DNA of 42,052 nucleotides from an uncultured Lachnospiraceae bacterium (GTDB taxonomy: Bacteria > Bacillota > Clostridia > Lachnospirales > Lachnospiraceae), in assembly GCA_947589095.1 (NCBI GenBank), contig CANQBX010000030.1, positions 1 through 42,052 of the forward strand, read 5' to 3'. Positions 8,603-18,411 of this stretch are shown here, piece after piece. Each line of letters starts with the position of its first letter. Position 1 is the first letter of the stretch. The notes under the pieces were generated by a model, which was given only the letters and a program-made list of their open reading frames with translations, was not told where the DNA came from and did no database searches. Both the position numbers and the translations under genes were made by a program.

Positions 8603-11600
8603 CTACTGGATCCACTGTCCCGCTCCATCCACAGAATAGCCGTCCGGAGTTACAGTGTCCGTCAGGAGATGGCCTTTCGTCCCATCTGATATACCGCTGA
8701 AATAATACCATATACCATCGATCATATTCCATCCGGTATACATATAGCCCTGTCTGCCGTCAGATAGCGGATGCAGATAATATTTCAGTCCTCCATCCGT
8801 GATCCAGCCGGTCTTCATGTATCCCTTCTCATCGAAGTAGTACCAGTCTGTTCTGCCGTCCCATTCAAGCTGCGCCCATCCATTCACCGGCCGGGTGCCG
8901 TTCGGATATCGATACCACCATCCATTCGTATCTTTTATCCAGCGGCCGCTCTCCTTTACCGCAATGCTGCTGCCTGTCGCCACATAGACCGGCGTCTTTT
9001 TCTCGTTATCATCCGATACAAATTTCAATCGGAACGGGCTGAAGGATTTCGACCGGACGGTTGCAACGCTGCCATTAATCCGCGTCACGGGATCCTCGAT
9101 AACATCTGTGCCCCATACGCCTTTCTCACTGTCATAATGGCTCCACTCTACATAATCGTTTCCGCCGCGGGCTTCGGCGTCCGGAACGGAGACACTCATG
9201 CCGAAATATCGGTTCTTGATCAGTTCCGTCAAAGCTCCCATTTCCCTCTCGTCCGTCCTGACGATCAAGGAAAGATCCGCTTCCAGGCTCCGAACGATCA
9301 CCGTCTCGCCTTCCAGTACGCTATCCATGCTCTTAAAGTCTACCACCGGCAGAATGAACAGGTCTTCGTCTTCATCCACCCGGGATTCAAGCGTTTTTCT
9401 GAGAGCCGCGCTCACATCCGAGGCACTAAAGTCCAGGCTACAGTCCTTTTGCATTCCATTCATCACTTTTACGATCTGTTCCTTTATCTTCCTCTGCAGC
9501 TCCGTATCCGTGACGCCATATTCTTCTGCCAGCTCATTCGCTTTTTCTTCTGCAGTAAACGCAAATGTAAGCTCCGTATCTTCAATCCTCGTATCCGCTT
9601 CTTCACCCGCTTCTTCATCTGTTTCTTCATCCGTTTCTTCATCCCCGTCCACAACTTTAATACGGAGAGGGGCGGCAAAAGAAGCATATGTTACCCGAAG
9701 ATATTTCTCGCCCGGCACATTCATATCCGGTGCGCCAAACCTGCTTGTATAATTGACCGATGCATCCGGTTCACTTATGCTTACGCCTTTCTCTGTAAGA
9801 GGAACCGTCTTGCTCGTTCCATCGTAATAATACGCGGTAACGGTTCCGCCGCTCAGATCCAGTTCTTCTCCGATCTTATACACTTTCTTATCCGGCGGAG
9901 TCACCTGAATGTGCACTACATCTTTATCCAGCGTGTAATCATCCGGCCATTCCTCATACGATGTTATGTCGCTCTTTCTAATCTTCACAATCGTCTGCCG
10001 CTGCGCATTGTGGCCCTGGCTCTTATCAATCTTTTCCGACCAGCCCGCCGTCACGAATACATAATCCTTTGTAATCGTGATGGTTGGGTCTACCGTCTGA
10101 TAAATATTTTCTTTCCCATCGCCGGGAACATCCTCCCAGCGCCAGACATCCATAACAAACTCCCAGTCTTCCCCATTCCGGGACCGGAGCAGTACCAGCC
10201 TGTTGCGCAGCAGTGAATTGTAATCTACCGAATCCGTATATATAAATGTCATATACGTATACCCGCTGTCCGGATCGTACATATAATCGAAGGAACTCTT
10301 GGTGCAGCGCAGCTGCGGCAGCGCATATTCGCCCTCCCAGGTCACTCCGTAATCATGCGATACGAAATAGCGCGCGGTAACGGAATCATTCCAGGTACAA
10401 AACATCACCAATGTTCCGTCAAAAGACATAACACGGGATTCGCAGATATTCGCAAGCCCGGATATCCAGCGTGTGTCCGGAAGTTCACTCCTGTTCCATG
10501 TATAGCCCGAATCATCCGTATAATAAACTTCCTCCCAGTGTTCCGTAACGGAGCCCGTACCCTCGGGATTCCCTGTAGCTCTGACGTCTGCGCAGTAAAA
10601 GACACGATAGTTATCTGCGCCGTCGCCATCGATGTCGCCCAGATTCACCTCTTTGATCATCGCTCCCATACCGCCATAAAATTCCCATTTATTTTCTATT
10701 TTATCAACAGCCCACATCTGGCCCACCTGCTGAGAGGTCTTAGTCTCCCAGTCAAAGAGATATGCTTTTCCTCCGGTGTAATTATCCACCTTCAGCACAT
10801 CGCCGTCATGAAGCCTTACATACTGGGACCTGGCGTTTTGGATAAAGAAAGCATACTTTTCATTCTCCTCCGGTGTGGCCGGTACAAAGGTATCTCCCTG
10901 ATCTCTGGAAATGTAAAGCTTTCCTCCTAAGCCGTTAAACAATGTAATTTGATCGTCATACTCGAACAGGAAACCTCCTTCTGAGTAGGAATCCGGCGTG
11001 ATTATATAGTTCTGCATAACGGCCTTCTCCACTCTGCCCTGTCCGCTCAAAAGCTGCAGTCTTACGTCATCCACATAACAAACCGCCGCCCTGGTATAGA
11101 CTCCCACACGTCCGGTCGTCACCTGTTCGATCTTATCTGTCTCTAACACCGGAACATCATCCGCTGTTACGACCAGCCTTGGACCGACTGTACGTACATT
11201 AACCGTATGCCATTGATCCTTTGCAAATTCGGATTCCGAATCGGCCCATATTATCTTCTCATCAAAATCCAGGCCTTTTCGGTCCCGCACAAACCATCTC
11301 TTTGTCTTGAAATCATATCCGACAATCACATGGGCCTGCGTGCCGCTTAACCGGACAATCACCCCCGCCTGCGCCGAAGAAGACGTTCCGGCCGAAGCCA
11401 CATATAGCTTCGAAGTCAGATCCACATTTGTTTCAAATACATGAAGCCAGGTTGCGCTCTCCTCCTCTGGAGAAACGTCGGTGACCCCATACGCTTTGCC
11501 CTGACCGTCAGCAGATATCACCTTCCATTTATTCTCCGTATTCTTTTCCAGCCATCCGTCAGGATTTCCGGATATTTCGTATTCCTCAAAATTGTCTTCA

Positions 11601-13585
11601 AATATGACAGGATTGTCCACTACCGTTTCGTTATACTTAATATCCGGTTCCAGTTCCTTTGCGACATTATAGATCCGGAACTCATCCACTCTGACAGAAC
11701 CGTCTTCCGCCATGAATCCCGCGTAACCGTTAAGCGCCCCCTCCCCGGTTTTGCCGGCAAGATATAAAACATTATCAACATAACCATAAAGGGTTCCCCC
11801 GTACTGATAAAGTTCCATCCAATAGGGGCCGCTTCCATCCATTTCAAACCTTGTCTGCGCCAGCACCTTTTCTGCGCCTGAGCTTTCATGCTTTACGATC
11901 TGAAGCGCATTGGATGCGGTAGCAACATCCGCCAGCTTAAGCTGATAAAAGGGAAGCCCGCTATCCCTATATGCCATAACCGGACCGGCCGAAGCACCGC
12001 TCTCGCCGCCTCCATCAAATGTTACGCTCGCCGCAACACTCTCAAACTCGGCTTCTTCTTCCGAATAATATACAAATCCCCCATTCTCAAACGTGATAGC
12101 ACCATCTCTCACGGCAACACTGTCCGTCGCGACAGGCACCGTCTTCCATGCGCCCTCCTCGATGTGATTCAGCATAATCTCCCCTCTCGGGACTCTCAGG
12201 ACAAAATTATCAACGATCGCACTTCCCTGTGAGCTGCGGATACCCGCTGAACCGGCGGTAAATATGGTGCCGTCGTCCGACGTATCATGCTCTATGTATG
12301 TCGTCCCATCCAGGATTCCTTTAAGCACGCCATCGGACATGGCCAGCTCTAAATGGTACCACTTCTCCCTTTCTATGGAAAAATCTAATTCCTCCGCCTG
12401 AAGAAGCTTGGCCGTTCCGCTGTCCATCCGGTACAGCTGAATTTTATCGATCCCATCCTTCATATCGCTTATGCGCAAATGATAGTAGCTCCTATCGTCA
12501 TACGCCGCGACCGGACCCACATACATATTGTTCTCAAGACTGCTCGTGAGCATCACATCCGCCGCAACGGAACCGAAAATATACTTATTACGATCAAAGA
12601 GTATAATCGAATTGTCGGAGGGACTATCCAGTCTGTTTACCATCAATCCTTTCCGGATCGACCAGTCTCCCATTCCCTGATCATTGCCTTCCCAGTTCCA
12701 TAAACTTGTATTCTGTGCGAAATCATCCTTGTAAATTACAACCGTTTCACCATCATTCTTATATTCCCGCGGGATCTGCTCGATCTGCTCATAGTCCGAA
12801 TCCCTGGGATCTTCTTCCTCGTACCGGCCGCTGACTTCCGTCACGCTCAGATCACTAATTTCTATCTTCCGCTCCACTTTCGTATCTCTACTGCTGCAAT
12901 ACATGAAGATTCCGACTGTACCTTCCGTATGGGCATATTCACTGTTCCTTGCATCGTAGGTTAAAATCTTTTCGCCGTTCAGGAAACAGTCTATTATACC
13001 CTCGTAGACCTGTATACCCAGCTTATATTCAACATATTCGTTTCCAAAGCCTGTATTTTCCGCTTTAACGACTTTCGACGGTAGCGGCTGTGCCACGCGA
13101 TTGCCATCCACTGTCTTCATGGAATATAAAAACATGTTGTATGTATCTTTCGATGGAACTTCGACCCTGACCCCATAACTGTTATGGTCCATTGCATATG
13201 CCGTGGATCCGCCGTAAACAGAAAGGCCCACATTCGTATATTTATATTCATTGCTGCCGTTCGGTTTATATTTATAGGAACGAACAGTCACATCGAAACG
13301 GTAATTAGACCAATTTTGAGCATCGTCCTTCTTATATACGGCATATCCATTAAAGTTGCTTGTATAATCAGGTAATTTAAGCTCGATTTTCTCATCTGCT
13401 TCTTTGCAATCCAGCTTTACTGCGGTGTCCAGATCCCAGTTGTCCTTATTATAAAAATCTTGTTCTGAAGCCTCAGTTAATTCCGCGTATGAATCCACAA
13501 CGGACATATGCACGCTTACGGAAACAAGCAAAGAAAGACTCAGCGCAAAAGCCGTAATCCTTCGGAATACCTTTCTTCCTTTCAT
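8603..13585 (-). CDS. Large secreted wall-binding protein with repeated LamG-like domains and a sialidase-like Asp-box region
   Basis: 1660 aa. Signal peptide at 1-34 (ITAFALSLSLLVSVSV). Four concanavalin/3-keto-disaccharide-hydrolase-like segments follow at about 36-250, 280-465, 475-645 and 650-860. A beta-propeller-like region at about 865-1220 carries three Asp boxes: SRDQGDTF (about 892), TDDSGYTW (about 1023) and SHDYGVTW (about 1077). A bacterial Ig-like domain (GEELDLSGGTVTAYYYDG, about 1235) is followed by an acidic linker of EETD repeats (about 1318-1335), a helical region and choline-binding-type wall repeats at about 1541-1660 (WYYFDEKGYMKTGW). The architecture is that of a surface glycan-binding or trimming enzyme. 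The arginine triad and RIP motif of GH33 sialidases were not recognised, so a true sialidase is not claimed. GGAGG lies upstream of 13585; an ATG at 13592 is out of frame and stops at once. Confidence 0.8.
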   Translation of the reverse strand: MKGRKVFRRITAFALSLSLLVSVSVHMSVVDSYAELTEASEQDFYNKDNWDLDTAVKLDCKEADEKIELKLPDYTSNFNGYAVYKKDDAQNWSNYRFDVTVRSYKYKPNGSNEYKYTNVGLSVYGGSTAYAMDHNSYGVRVEVPSKDTYNMFLYSMKTVDGNRVAQPLPSKVVKAENTGFGNEYVEYKLGIQVYEGIIDCFLNGEKILTYDARNSEYAHTEGTVGIFMYCSSRDTKVERKIEISDLSVTEVSGRYEEEDPRDSDYEQIEQIPREYKNDGETVVIYKDDFAQNTSLWNWEGNDQGMGDWSIRKGLMVNRLDSPSDNSIILFDRNKYIFGSVAADVMLTSSLENNMYVGPVAAYDDRSYYHLRISDMKDGIDKIQLYRMDSGTAKLLQAEELDFSIEREKWYHLELAMSDGVLKGILDGTTYIEHDTSDDGTIFTAGSAGIRSSQGSAIVDNFVLRVPRGEIMLNHIEEGAWKTVPVATDSVAVRDGAITFENGGFVYYSEEEAEFESVAASVTFDGGGESGASAGPVMAYRDSGLPFYQLKLADVATASNALQIVKHESSGAEKVLAQTRFEMDGSGPYWMELYQYGGTLYGYVDNVLYLAGKTGEGALNGYAGFMAEDGSVRVDEFRIYNVAKELEPDIKYNETVVDNPVIFEDNFEEYEISGNPDGWLEKNTENKWKVISADGQGKAYGVTDVSPEEESATWLHVFETNVDLTSKLYVASAGTSSSAQAGVIVRLSGTQAHVIVGYDFKTKRWFVRDRKGLDFDEKIIWADSESEFAKDQWHTVNVRTVGPRLVVTADDVPVLETDKIEQVTTGRVGVYTRAAVCYVDDVRLQLLSGQGRVEKAVMQNYIITPDSYSEGGFLFEYDDQITLFNGLGGKLYISRDQGDTFVPATPEENEKYAFFIQNARSQYVRLHDGDVLKVDNYTGGKAYLFDWETKTSQQVGQMWAVDKIENKWEFYGGMGAMIKEVNLGDIDGDGADNYRVFYCADVRATGNPEGTGSVTEHWEEVYYTDDSGYTWNRSELPDTRWISGLANICESRVMSFDGTLVMFCTWNDSVTARYFVSHDYGVTWEGEYALPQLRCTKSSFDYMYDPDSGYTYMTFIYTDSVDYNSLLRNRLVLLRSRNGEDWEFVMDVWRWEDVPGDGKENIYQTVDPTITITKDYVFVTAGWSEKIDKSQGHNAQRQTIVKIRKSDITSYEEWPDDYTLDKDVVHIQVTPPDKKVYKIGEELDLSGGTVTAYYYDGTSKTVPLTEKGVSISEPDASVNYTSRFGAPDMNVPGEKYLRVTYASFAAPLRIKVVDGDEETDEETDEEAGEEADTRIEDTELTFAFTAEEKANELAEEYGVTDTELQRKIKEQIVKVMNGMQKDCSLDFSASDVSAALRKTLESRVDEDEDLFILPVVDFKSMDSVLEGETVIVRSLEADLSLIVRTDEREMGALTELIKNRYFGMSVSVPDAEARGGNDYVEWSHYDSEKGVWGTDVIEDPVTRINGSVATVRSKSFSPFRLKFVSDDNEKKTPVYVATGSSIAVKESGRWIKDTNGWWYRYPNGTRPVNGWAQLEWDGRTDWYYFDEKGYMKTGWITDGGLKYYLHPLSDGRQGYMYTGWNMIDGIWYYFSGISDGTKGHLLTDTVTPDGYSVDGAGQWIQ

Positions 13586-13649
13586 CTTTTCATACCTCCA
13601 TACCCCTTTTACAGTGTCAAAAACAGCCTGATTTTACCGGATCCACCGT

Positions 13650-14534
13650 TCACGTCTTCCGGCAGGAATCCAGCTTATCCGCAAGGAACCTTGCCCTCGC
13701 CGCCATAAAGCGAGTCGCTTCCCCCATGAATTCCAATTCGAAGCCCTCTAAAAAGCAGTTCGCTTCCAGCGTGAATTCTCCGTCATAACCGATCTCCGCC
13801 AGCGTCCTCACGACCTCATCATAATCCACGCGGCAGATTCCCGGCAGAGTATGATTATCGTGCAGGAAATCCACATCGTGTACATGCAGCGCATGGAGCC
13901 TCCCAGGTCCAAGGGCCCGGATCATCTCCGGTATATTCTCTCCGACCAGCTCGCAGTGGCCGATATCCAGGCATGCGATAACCCATTCCGAATCCATCAT
14001 ATCCACATACTCGCAGAATTCCCGCGGCGACGCGCAGGTATCATGTATGATATACTTTCTTTTCGGGTCGACACGCCACATGTTCTCGATCGCGATCCTG
14101 ACGCGGTTTTTCTCGGCATGCGGAAGCAGCGCGCTGTAAAACTCGTAATTGATCCTCTTCAGTTTCTCTTCATTTCCTTTGTATGTCATAAAATGCAGCG
14201 GGTGCACCACGATCTGCTTTACCCCAAGAATGGAAGCAATCTCAATCGACTTTGCGACCGCGTCGAAGACCTCCCGGTCGTCGGGAGTAGTAGGCTCCGG
14301 CGCATGCGCCTGATTAAAAGAAATTCCAAGCCGGTCCGTATATGCGCGCAGCTCCTCCGCCAATTTGTAAAAGTCAAAATCATGTCTCCCGGATTCCCGC
14401 TCAAGCGTACTGTGCGTAGAGCTAAAAGAGAAATCCAGGCAGTCATATCCCGCGTCCGCCAGCATACGGATCGCTTCTTTTTCATCAAAATGTTCAAACA
14501 GATAGGAAGTTGATGTTGATATTTTCGTTCTCAT
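13650..14534 (-). CDS. Sugar phosphate isomerase/epimerase (AP-endonuclease-2-like TIM barrel)
   Basis: A 294-aa TIM-barrel protein of the xylose-isomerase-like/IolE-IolI family. Metal-site signatures: Glu in RIAIENMWR, Asp and His in ACLDIGHCEL, His-Asp in HALHVHDVDF, and the final Glu in GEFTLEANCF. It likely isomerises or epimerises a ketose or its derivative in the cytosol. Start at 14534 (MRTKIS) chosen because AAAGGA lies 9 nt upstream; the longer in-frame extension to 14621 covers intercistronic sequence and lacks a site. It lies downstream of the solute-binding protein gene across a 197-nt spacer that carries stem-loops, and 64 nt upstream of the secreted protein gene. The exact sugar is unknown. 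Confidence 0.85.
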   Translation of the reverse strand: MRTKISTSTSYLFEHFDEKEAIRMLADAGYDCLDFSFSSTHSTLERESGRHDFDFYKLAEELRAYTDRLGISFNQAHAPEPTTPDDREVFDAVAKSIEIASILGVKQIVVHPLHFMTYKGNEEKLKRINYEFYSALLPHAEKNRVRIAIENMWRVDPKRKYIIHDTCASPREFCEYVDMMDSEWVIACLDIGHCELVGENIPEMIRALGPGRLHALHVHDVDFLHDNHTLPGICRVDYDEVVRTLAEIGYDGEFTLEANCFLEGFELEFMGEATRFMAARARFLADKLDSCRKT

Positions 14535-14599
14535 TTTTCGATTCCTTTCGTTTCCCGCTGCAGATTTCTGTCCGCCCGCCCCGTCATTTCCTATAAAGG

Positions 14600-14629
14600 G
14601 AGCCGCCGTTTCCGTAACCACGGCGGCTC
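14600..14629 (-). other. Intercistronic stem-loop after the solute-binding protein gene
   Basis: A perfect 10-bp inverted repeat (GAGCCGCCGT / ACGGCGGCTC) with a 10-nt loop. No T-tract follows on the minus strand, so it looks like an mRNA-stabilising or processing hairpin rather than a terminator. Such hairpins after a binding-protein gene commonly raise its level over downstream genes. Confidence 0.55.
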
Positions 14630-14643
14630 ACCCCCTGTTTCCA

Positions 14644-14714
14644 TACAAGCAAGGCGCCAGTGACGTCTTGTTTGTATTTCCATTCGGACAGAGCGCCGGC
14701 GACGCTCTGCCCGT
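14644..14714 (-). repeat. Hairpin repeat family, copies 1 and 2
   Basis: Two adjacent units of the dispersed hairpin family. Read on the minus strand, 14644-14676 has CAAG/CTTG stems around ACGTCACTGGCGC. 14684-14714 has a perfect CAGAGCG/CGCTCTG stem with loop TCGCCGG. The units are joined through GGAAATAC-like sequence. Confidence 0.65.
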
Positions 14715-14731
14715 ATTCACTTCTGCGTTTC

Positions 14732-16474
14732 TTACTTGTTCAGGCCTGTCAGATAGACGTCATATGCCTGCTGATGCAGATCGACGAATTCCTCCAGCCC
14801 CATCTTGTTCAGGGTCTCCAGATAGCCGTCCCACTCCGCATCGATATCGGATACGCCTGTAAGCCAGTTCGCGCGGTACATATCGGTCGTGCTGTCAATA
14901 TCCGTATACAGCTCGTTGATCCGGGTGTAGATATCGTCGGCGATATACGGACGCGGCCAGCATTCCTTCGCCATCGCATCCTTGTAGAGATCATAGTGTT
15001 CGTCATACGACTCTTTGTCCGCATCCAGAATAAAGCGAGAACTGTAATCATCCGCCGTAAACGCATACGGATAGTTATCCGCTATATTATGCGGCATCTT
15101 CGAGTCGAGGATTGCCTGATCCTCTTCCTTATTGGCGTCCGCTTCCAATACGACCATCTTGCCCTCGTCGTTGTATTCCCAGCCAAGGCCTTCTCCGCCG
15201 TATTCCGCGCTCATGGCGACCTCCAGGTCATAGAACTGATCGATCCACGCCGCCAGAATCTCGGGATGCTCGCAGGAACGTGTGATGGAGAACATACCCT
15301 TCGCTCCCAGGGAACCCGGATGCTCCCACCATTTCGCCTGATAGCCGTCCGCCGAAATCGGAGGAACCACCTCATACTGATCACGGAACGTCACGGAAGA
15401 CGGGAGATATTTATTGGTCGCTGCTCCGACCAGCGGTGCGCTCTCATTCTGCGTCGTCGCCGTCCAGGTTTCCGAATTGCCCGTAAAGATCTCGGACCAG
15501 ATCAGTCCTTCCTTGTACCAGGATGACAGAGTCCGGATCGCGTCATGATAAGCTTCGCTTGCTCCTACGTAATATACCTTTCCGTTATTTACATCCATAT
15601 AACGATCATTGGGCAGATCCTTCGTGGCAAGTCCCCACATGCAGAGCATTCCTTCCGGATAATTCAGCGATCCGCTCGTGGAAAGCATCAGTGGGATTTC
15701 ATCATTGGGATTGCCGTTTCCGTTCACATCGTTATCGCGGAACTTGGTCAGTACTCGATGCAGATCCTCGACCGTCGTGGGGATCTCCTCATCTACCGCT
15801 TCCAGCCAGTCCGTATTGATCCAGAGCGGCGTCTCCAGGTAGTTGCCTTTCTGGACGTCGTACTTGGGCAGGGCATATACATGTCCGTCAGCAGTGGTGA
15901 TGACAGCCCTCGTCTGCGGGGATTCCGCGAATACGCGGCTGTTAAGGTTCGGCATGAGCTCCGGATTGTCAATATATTCGTCCAGCGGAATGAGAAGTCC
16001 GTTGCTCCCCATCGAACTGGTGCCGCTCTCGCCTATGACAGTCGTCATACCCATGATGGCGTCCCCTTCCTCTCCGGCCAGGAACAGGGAATTCAGGTTA
16101 TTCATCGCCGTAGCGGACGGAATCGCAAGCCAGTTGATCTTCACGTTCGTCTTCTCCTCCAGCTCCTTCAGGATCGGGATCTTCTCGGCGTTCGCATTCG
16201 GATCGCCGTCATTCAATACCATTATGGTAAAGGTCACCGGCTCTGCCAGAGGGAAAGTAACTCCACCCGACGCTTCTTCCGCCGGAGCTTCCGTCTCCTC
16301 AGCTGCGGGAGCCTGGGTCGTCTCTTCCTTGGCGGCCTGGGTCGTTTCTTCCTTAGCGGCCTGCGTCGTCTCCGCCGGCGCGGTATCCGACGAACCGCTC
16401 TTCCCGCATGCGGCGAGCATCAGCGCAACTACCAGCAACAAAGCAAATAACCTTCTGCAGCTTCTCTTTTTCAT
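14732..16474 (-). CDS. Extracellular solute-binding lipoprotein (family 1) of a sugar ABC transporter
   Basis: 580 aa. Lipoprotein signal peptide with lipobox LAAC and Cys23 as the lipidation site. A Thr/Ala/Glu-rich tether with repeats of TTQAAKEE (about 37-70, from 27-nt tandem DNA repeats) lifts the domain off the membrane. The binding domain has PVTFTIMVLNDGDPN and the calcium-like loop DNDVNGNGNPNDEIPL found in LipO/LplA-type proteins of Firmicutes. It should capture oligosaccharides outside the cell and deliver them to the two permeases encoded just upstream. No ATPase gene is in the locus, so a shared MsmX-type ATPase is expected. Ribosome site GGAG 8 nt before the start. Confidence 0.92.
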   Translation of the reverse strand: MKKRSCRRLFALLLVVALMLAACGKSGSSDTAPAETTQAAKEETTQAAKEETTQAPAAEETEAPAEEASGGVTFPLAEPVTFTIMVLNDGDPNANAEKIPILKELEEKTNVKINWLAIPSATAMNNLNSLFLAGEEGDAIMGMTTVIGESGTSSMGSNGLLIPLDEYIDNPELMPNLNSRVFAESPQTRAVITTADGHVYALPKYDVQKGNYLETPLWINTDWLEAVDEEIPTTVEDLHRVLTKFRDNDVNGNGNPNDEIPLMLSTSGSLNYPEGMLCMWGLATKDLPNDRYMDVNNGKVYYVGASEAYHDAIRTLSSWYKEGLIWSEIFTGNSETWTATTQNESAPLVGAATNKYLPSSVTFRDQYEVVPPISADGYQAKWWEHPGSLGAKGMFSITRSCEHPEILAAWIDQFYDLEVAMSAEYGGEGLGWEYNDEGKMVVLEADANKEEDQAILDSKMPHNIADNYPYAFTADDYSSRFILDADKESYDEHYDLYKDAMAKECWPRPYIADDIYTRINELYTDIDSTTDMYRANWLTGVSDIDAEWDGYLETLNKMGLEEFVDLHQQAYDVYLTGLNK

Positions 16475-16530
16475 TTTGGTCTCTCCTTTTCTTTTTAATA
16501 TTTTCAGTTTCTAAAGCCTTTCGGCCTTTC

Positions 16531-17412
16531 CTAACCTTTTACGGCACCTACCATAACGCCTTTTACAAAATACCGCTGAACGAAGGGATACGCGATCACC
16601 AGCGGGATACAGGCCACTATCACGACCGCATATTTCTGTAAGTTTGTCTCCAGAGTAATTCTGGTAAGCTCCTCGATACTGATATCCTCCCTCAGCATAC
16701 TGCTGGTCCTCGACAGGATATTATTGATGACCTGCTGCAGAGTGAACAGCTTGGGATCGTACAGATACAGCTGCGCGCCCAGATATGCGTTCCAGTGCGT
16801 TGTAATGGAAAACAGTGCAATGATCGCAATGATCGGAGTCGCCAGCGGCAGCGCGATCATCGCGAAAAACCGCGTAAAGCTTGCCCCGTCTACCCTCGCG
16901 GCGTCCAGCAGCGATTCCGGTATACTGCTCTCGAAATAATTCCGCAGCAGGATCAGGTTATATACGTTCACACAGCCGGGAATAATGAACGCCAACGGAG
17001 AATTGAGCATCCCCATCGCATTCACGATCAGAAACTTCGGTATCATCCCGCCGCTGAAGTACATGGTAATGACAAACATCGTATTCAGGAATTTTCTGCC
17101 CGGCAGCGTCCTCTGCGCCATCGCAAATCCGCAGGGAACCATTACCGCCAGATCCAGCAGCACGGCACCCGATGTGTACAGGATGGAGTTCTTATAGCCC
17201 ATCCAGATCTGGGGCATCTCGAACAGCTTCCGGTAGGCCGCAAGATTCAGGCCCTTCGGCCAGAACAGTACCCGGCCGGCCGCTATTTCCATAGGCGAGC
17301 TTACCGACGCGATCAAAACATACCAGATCGGATAAATGCTTACGATCGCAACCAGCACCAGTAAAACATCGATCACCATATTCACGGCACGCTCTCCGCT
17401 TATTCTTTTCAT
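16531..17412 (-). CDS. Carbohydrate ABC transporter permease (MalG/LplC type)
   Basis: 293 aa with about six membrane segments, starting at VIDVLLVLVAIVSIYPIWYV. The ABC-permease EAA loop reads ESLLDAARVDGASFTRFF with IALPLATPIIA after it, the contact point for the ATPase. C-terminus FVQRYFVKGVMVGAVKG is typical of the LplC subgroup. It forms the inner-membrane channel together with the product of the gene 12 nt upstream. Ribosome site GGGGGC 5-8 nt before the start, nearly identical to that of its partner. Confidence 0.93.
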   Translation of the reverse strand: MKRISGERAVNMVIDVLLVLVAIVSIYPIWYVLIASVSSPMEIAAGRVLFWPKGLNLAAYRKLFEMPQIWMGYKNSILYTSGAVLLDLAVMVPCGFAMAQRTLPGRKFLNTMFVITMYFSGGMIPKFLIVNAMGMLNSPLAFIIPGCVNVYNLILLRNYFESSIPESLLDAARVDGASFTRFFAMIALPLATPIIAIIALFSITTHWNAYLGAQLYLYDPKLFTLQQVINNILSRTSSMLREDISIEELTRITLETNLQKYAVVIVACIPLVIAYPFVQRYFVKGVMVGAVKG

Positions 17413-17424
17413 CTTCCGCCCCCT

Positions 17425-18381
17425 TTAGAATAATGACACATCCGTCAGCCGCTTCGCGATCCGGTTCGTCAGAACGACCAGCCCCAGATTGATTATATTC
17501 TGGAAAATACCGACCGCAGAAGCAAATCCGTACTGCGAGCCGCCGATACCCGTTTTATAGACATATGTGTCGATGATCTCCGAACGCGCGATGTTCAGAT
17601 CCGTCTGCAAAAGAAGCATTTTATCCGCCCCGATCACAAACATCTGTCCCATATTCAGGATCAGCAGGATCACGATCGTCGGCAGGATGCAAGGAATCTG
17701 AATATGCCAGATACATTTAAGCTTTCCGGCTCCGTCGATCCTGGCCGCATCCTCCAGCTCCTCGCTCACCGCAGACAGCGCTCCGAGATAGATGATCGCG
17801 TCATACCCGGCGTTCTGCCATATCCCCGACAGTACGAACATCGGATAGACCCATTTCGGATCCCCGAAGAAACTGATACTGTCTTTTCCGAATTCCCGCA
17901 GCAGAATATTGATCAGACCGCTCTGACCGTCGCATAACAGCCGGACAATGTTGACGACTATAACTACGGACAGAAGGTGCGGCAGATAAGAGAAATTCTG
18001 CGCCGTCTTTTTGAGCTTTGTATTCACACAGTTATGCAGCAGCAGCGCCAGGAAAAGCGGCACGGGCCAGCATACAATATGCATCAGCAGGCTGATCAGC
18101 ACGGTGTTCCTGACCGTAACGCCAAACCACATGCTGGAGAAAAAGCGGTTGAAATGACGCAGCCCCACAAATTTATTCTGTAAAATCGGCACTCCGATCT
18201 TCACGTCCTGAAACGCCATAACGAGACCATACATCGGTCCATAAGAGAAAATCAGCAGAACTATGATCGCCGGCAACATGAACAGATACAGTTCCCGGTG
18301 CCTCCAGATTGCTTTTGTGATATTTTTTCTCGCATTCGCTTTCTCCTGTGCGGTCCGTTTTCCTCTTTTCTGTTTTCTCAT
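17425..18381 (-). CDS. Carbohydrate ABC transporter permease (MalF/LplB type)
   Basis: 318 aa with a basic N-terminus (RKQKRGKRTAQEK) and about six membrane segments (LFMLPAIIVLLIFSYGPMYG onward). EAA loop EELEDAARIDGAGKLKCIWH followed by IQIPCILPTIVILL. C-terminal IINLGLVVLTNRIAKRL matches LplB-type permeases. Pairs with the downstream LplC-type permease and the lipoprotein to import the locus sugar. The gene is 30 nt after the oxidoreductase stop, consistent with one operon. Confidence 0.93.
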   Translation of the reverse strand: MRKQKRGKRTAQEKANARKNITKAIWRHRELYLFMLPAIIVLLIFSYGPMYGLVMAFQDVKIGVPILQNKFVGLRHFNRFFSSMWFGVTVRNTVLISLLMHIVCWPVPLFLALLLHNCVNTKLKKTAQNFSYLPHLLSVVIVVNIVRLLCDGQSGLINILLREFGKDSISFFGDPKWVYPMFVLSGIWQNAGYDAIIYLGALSAVSEELEDAARIDGAGKLKCIWHIQIPCILPTIVILLILNMGQMFVIGADKMLLLQTDLNIARSEIIDTYVYKTGIGGSQYGFASAVGIFQNIINLGLVVLTNRIAKRLTDVSLF

Positions 18382-18411
18382 CTTCCGCCCCCTTTCAAAA
18401 AATTACCTTAC

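Noticed and set aside
8603-13585. Calling the secreted protein a GH33 sialidase
   Set aside because: Asp boxes are present but the RIP motif and arginine triad were not recognised.
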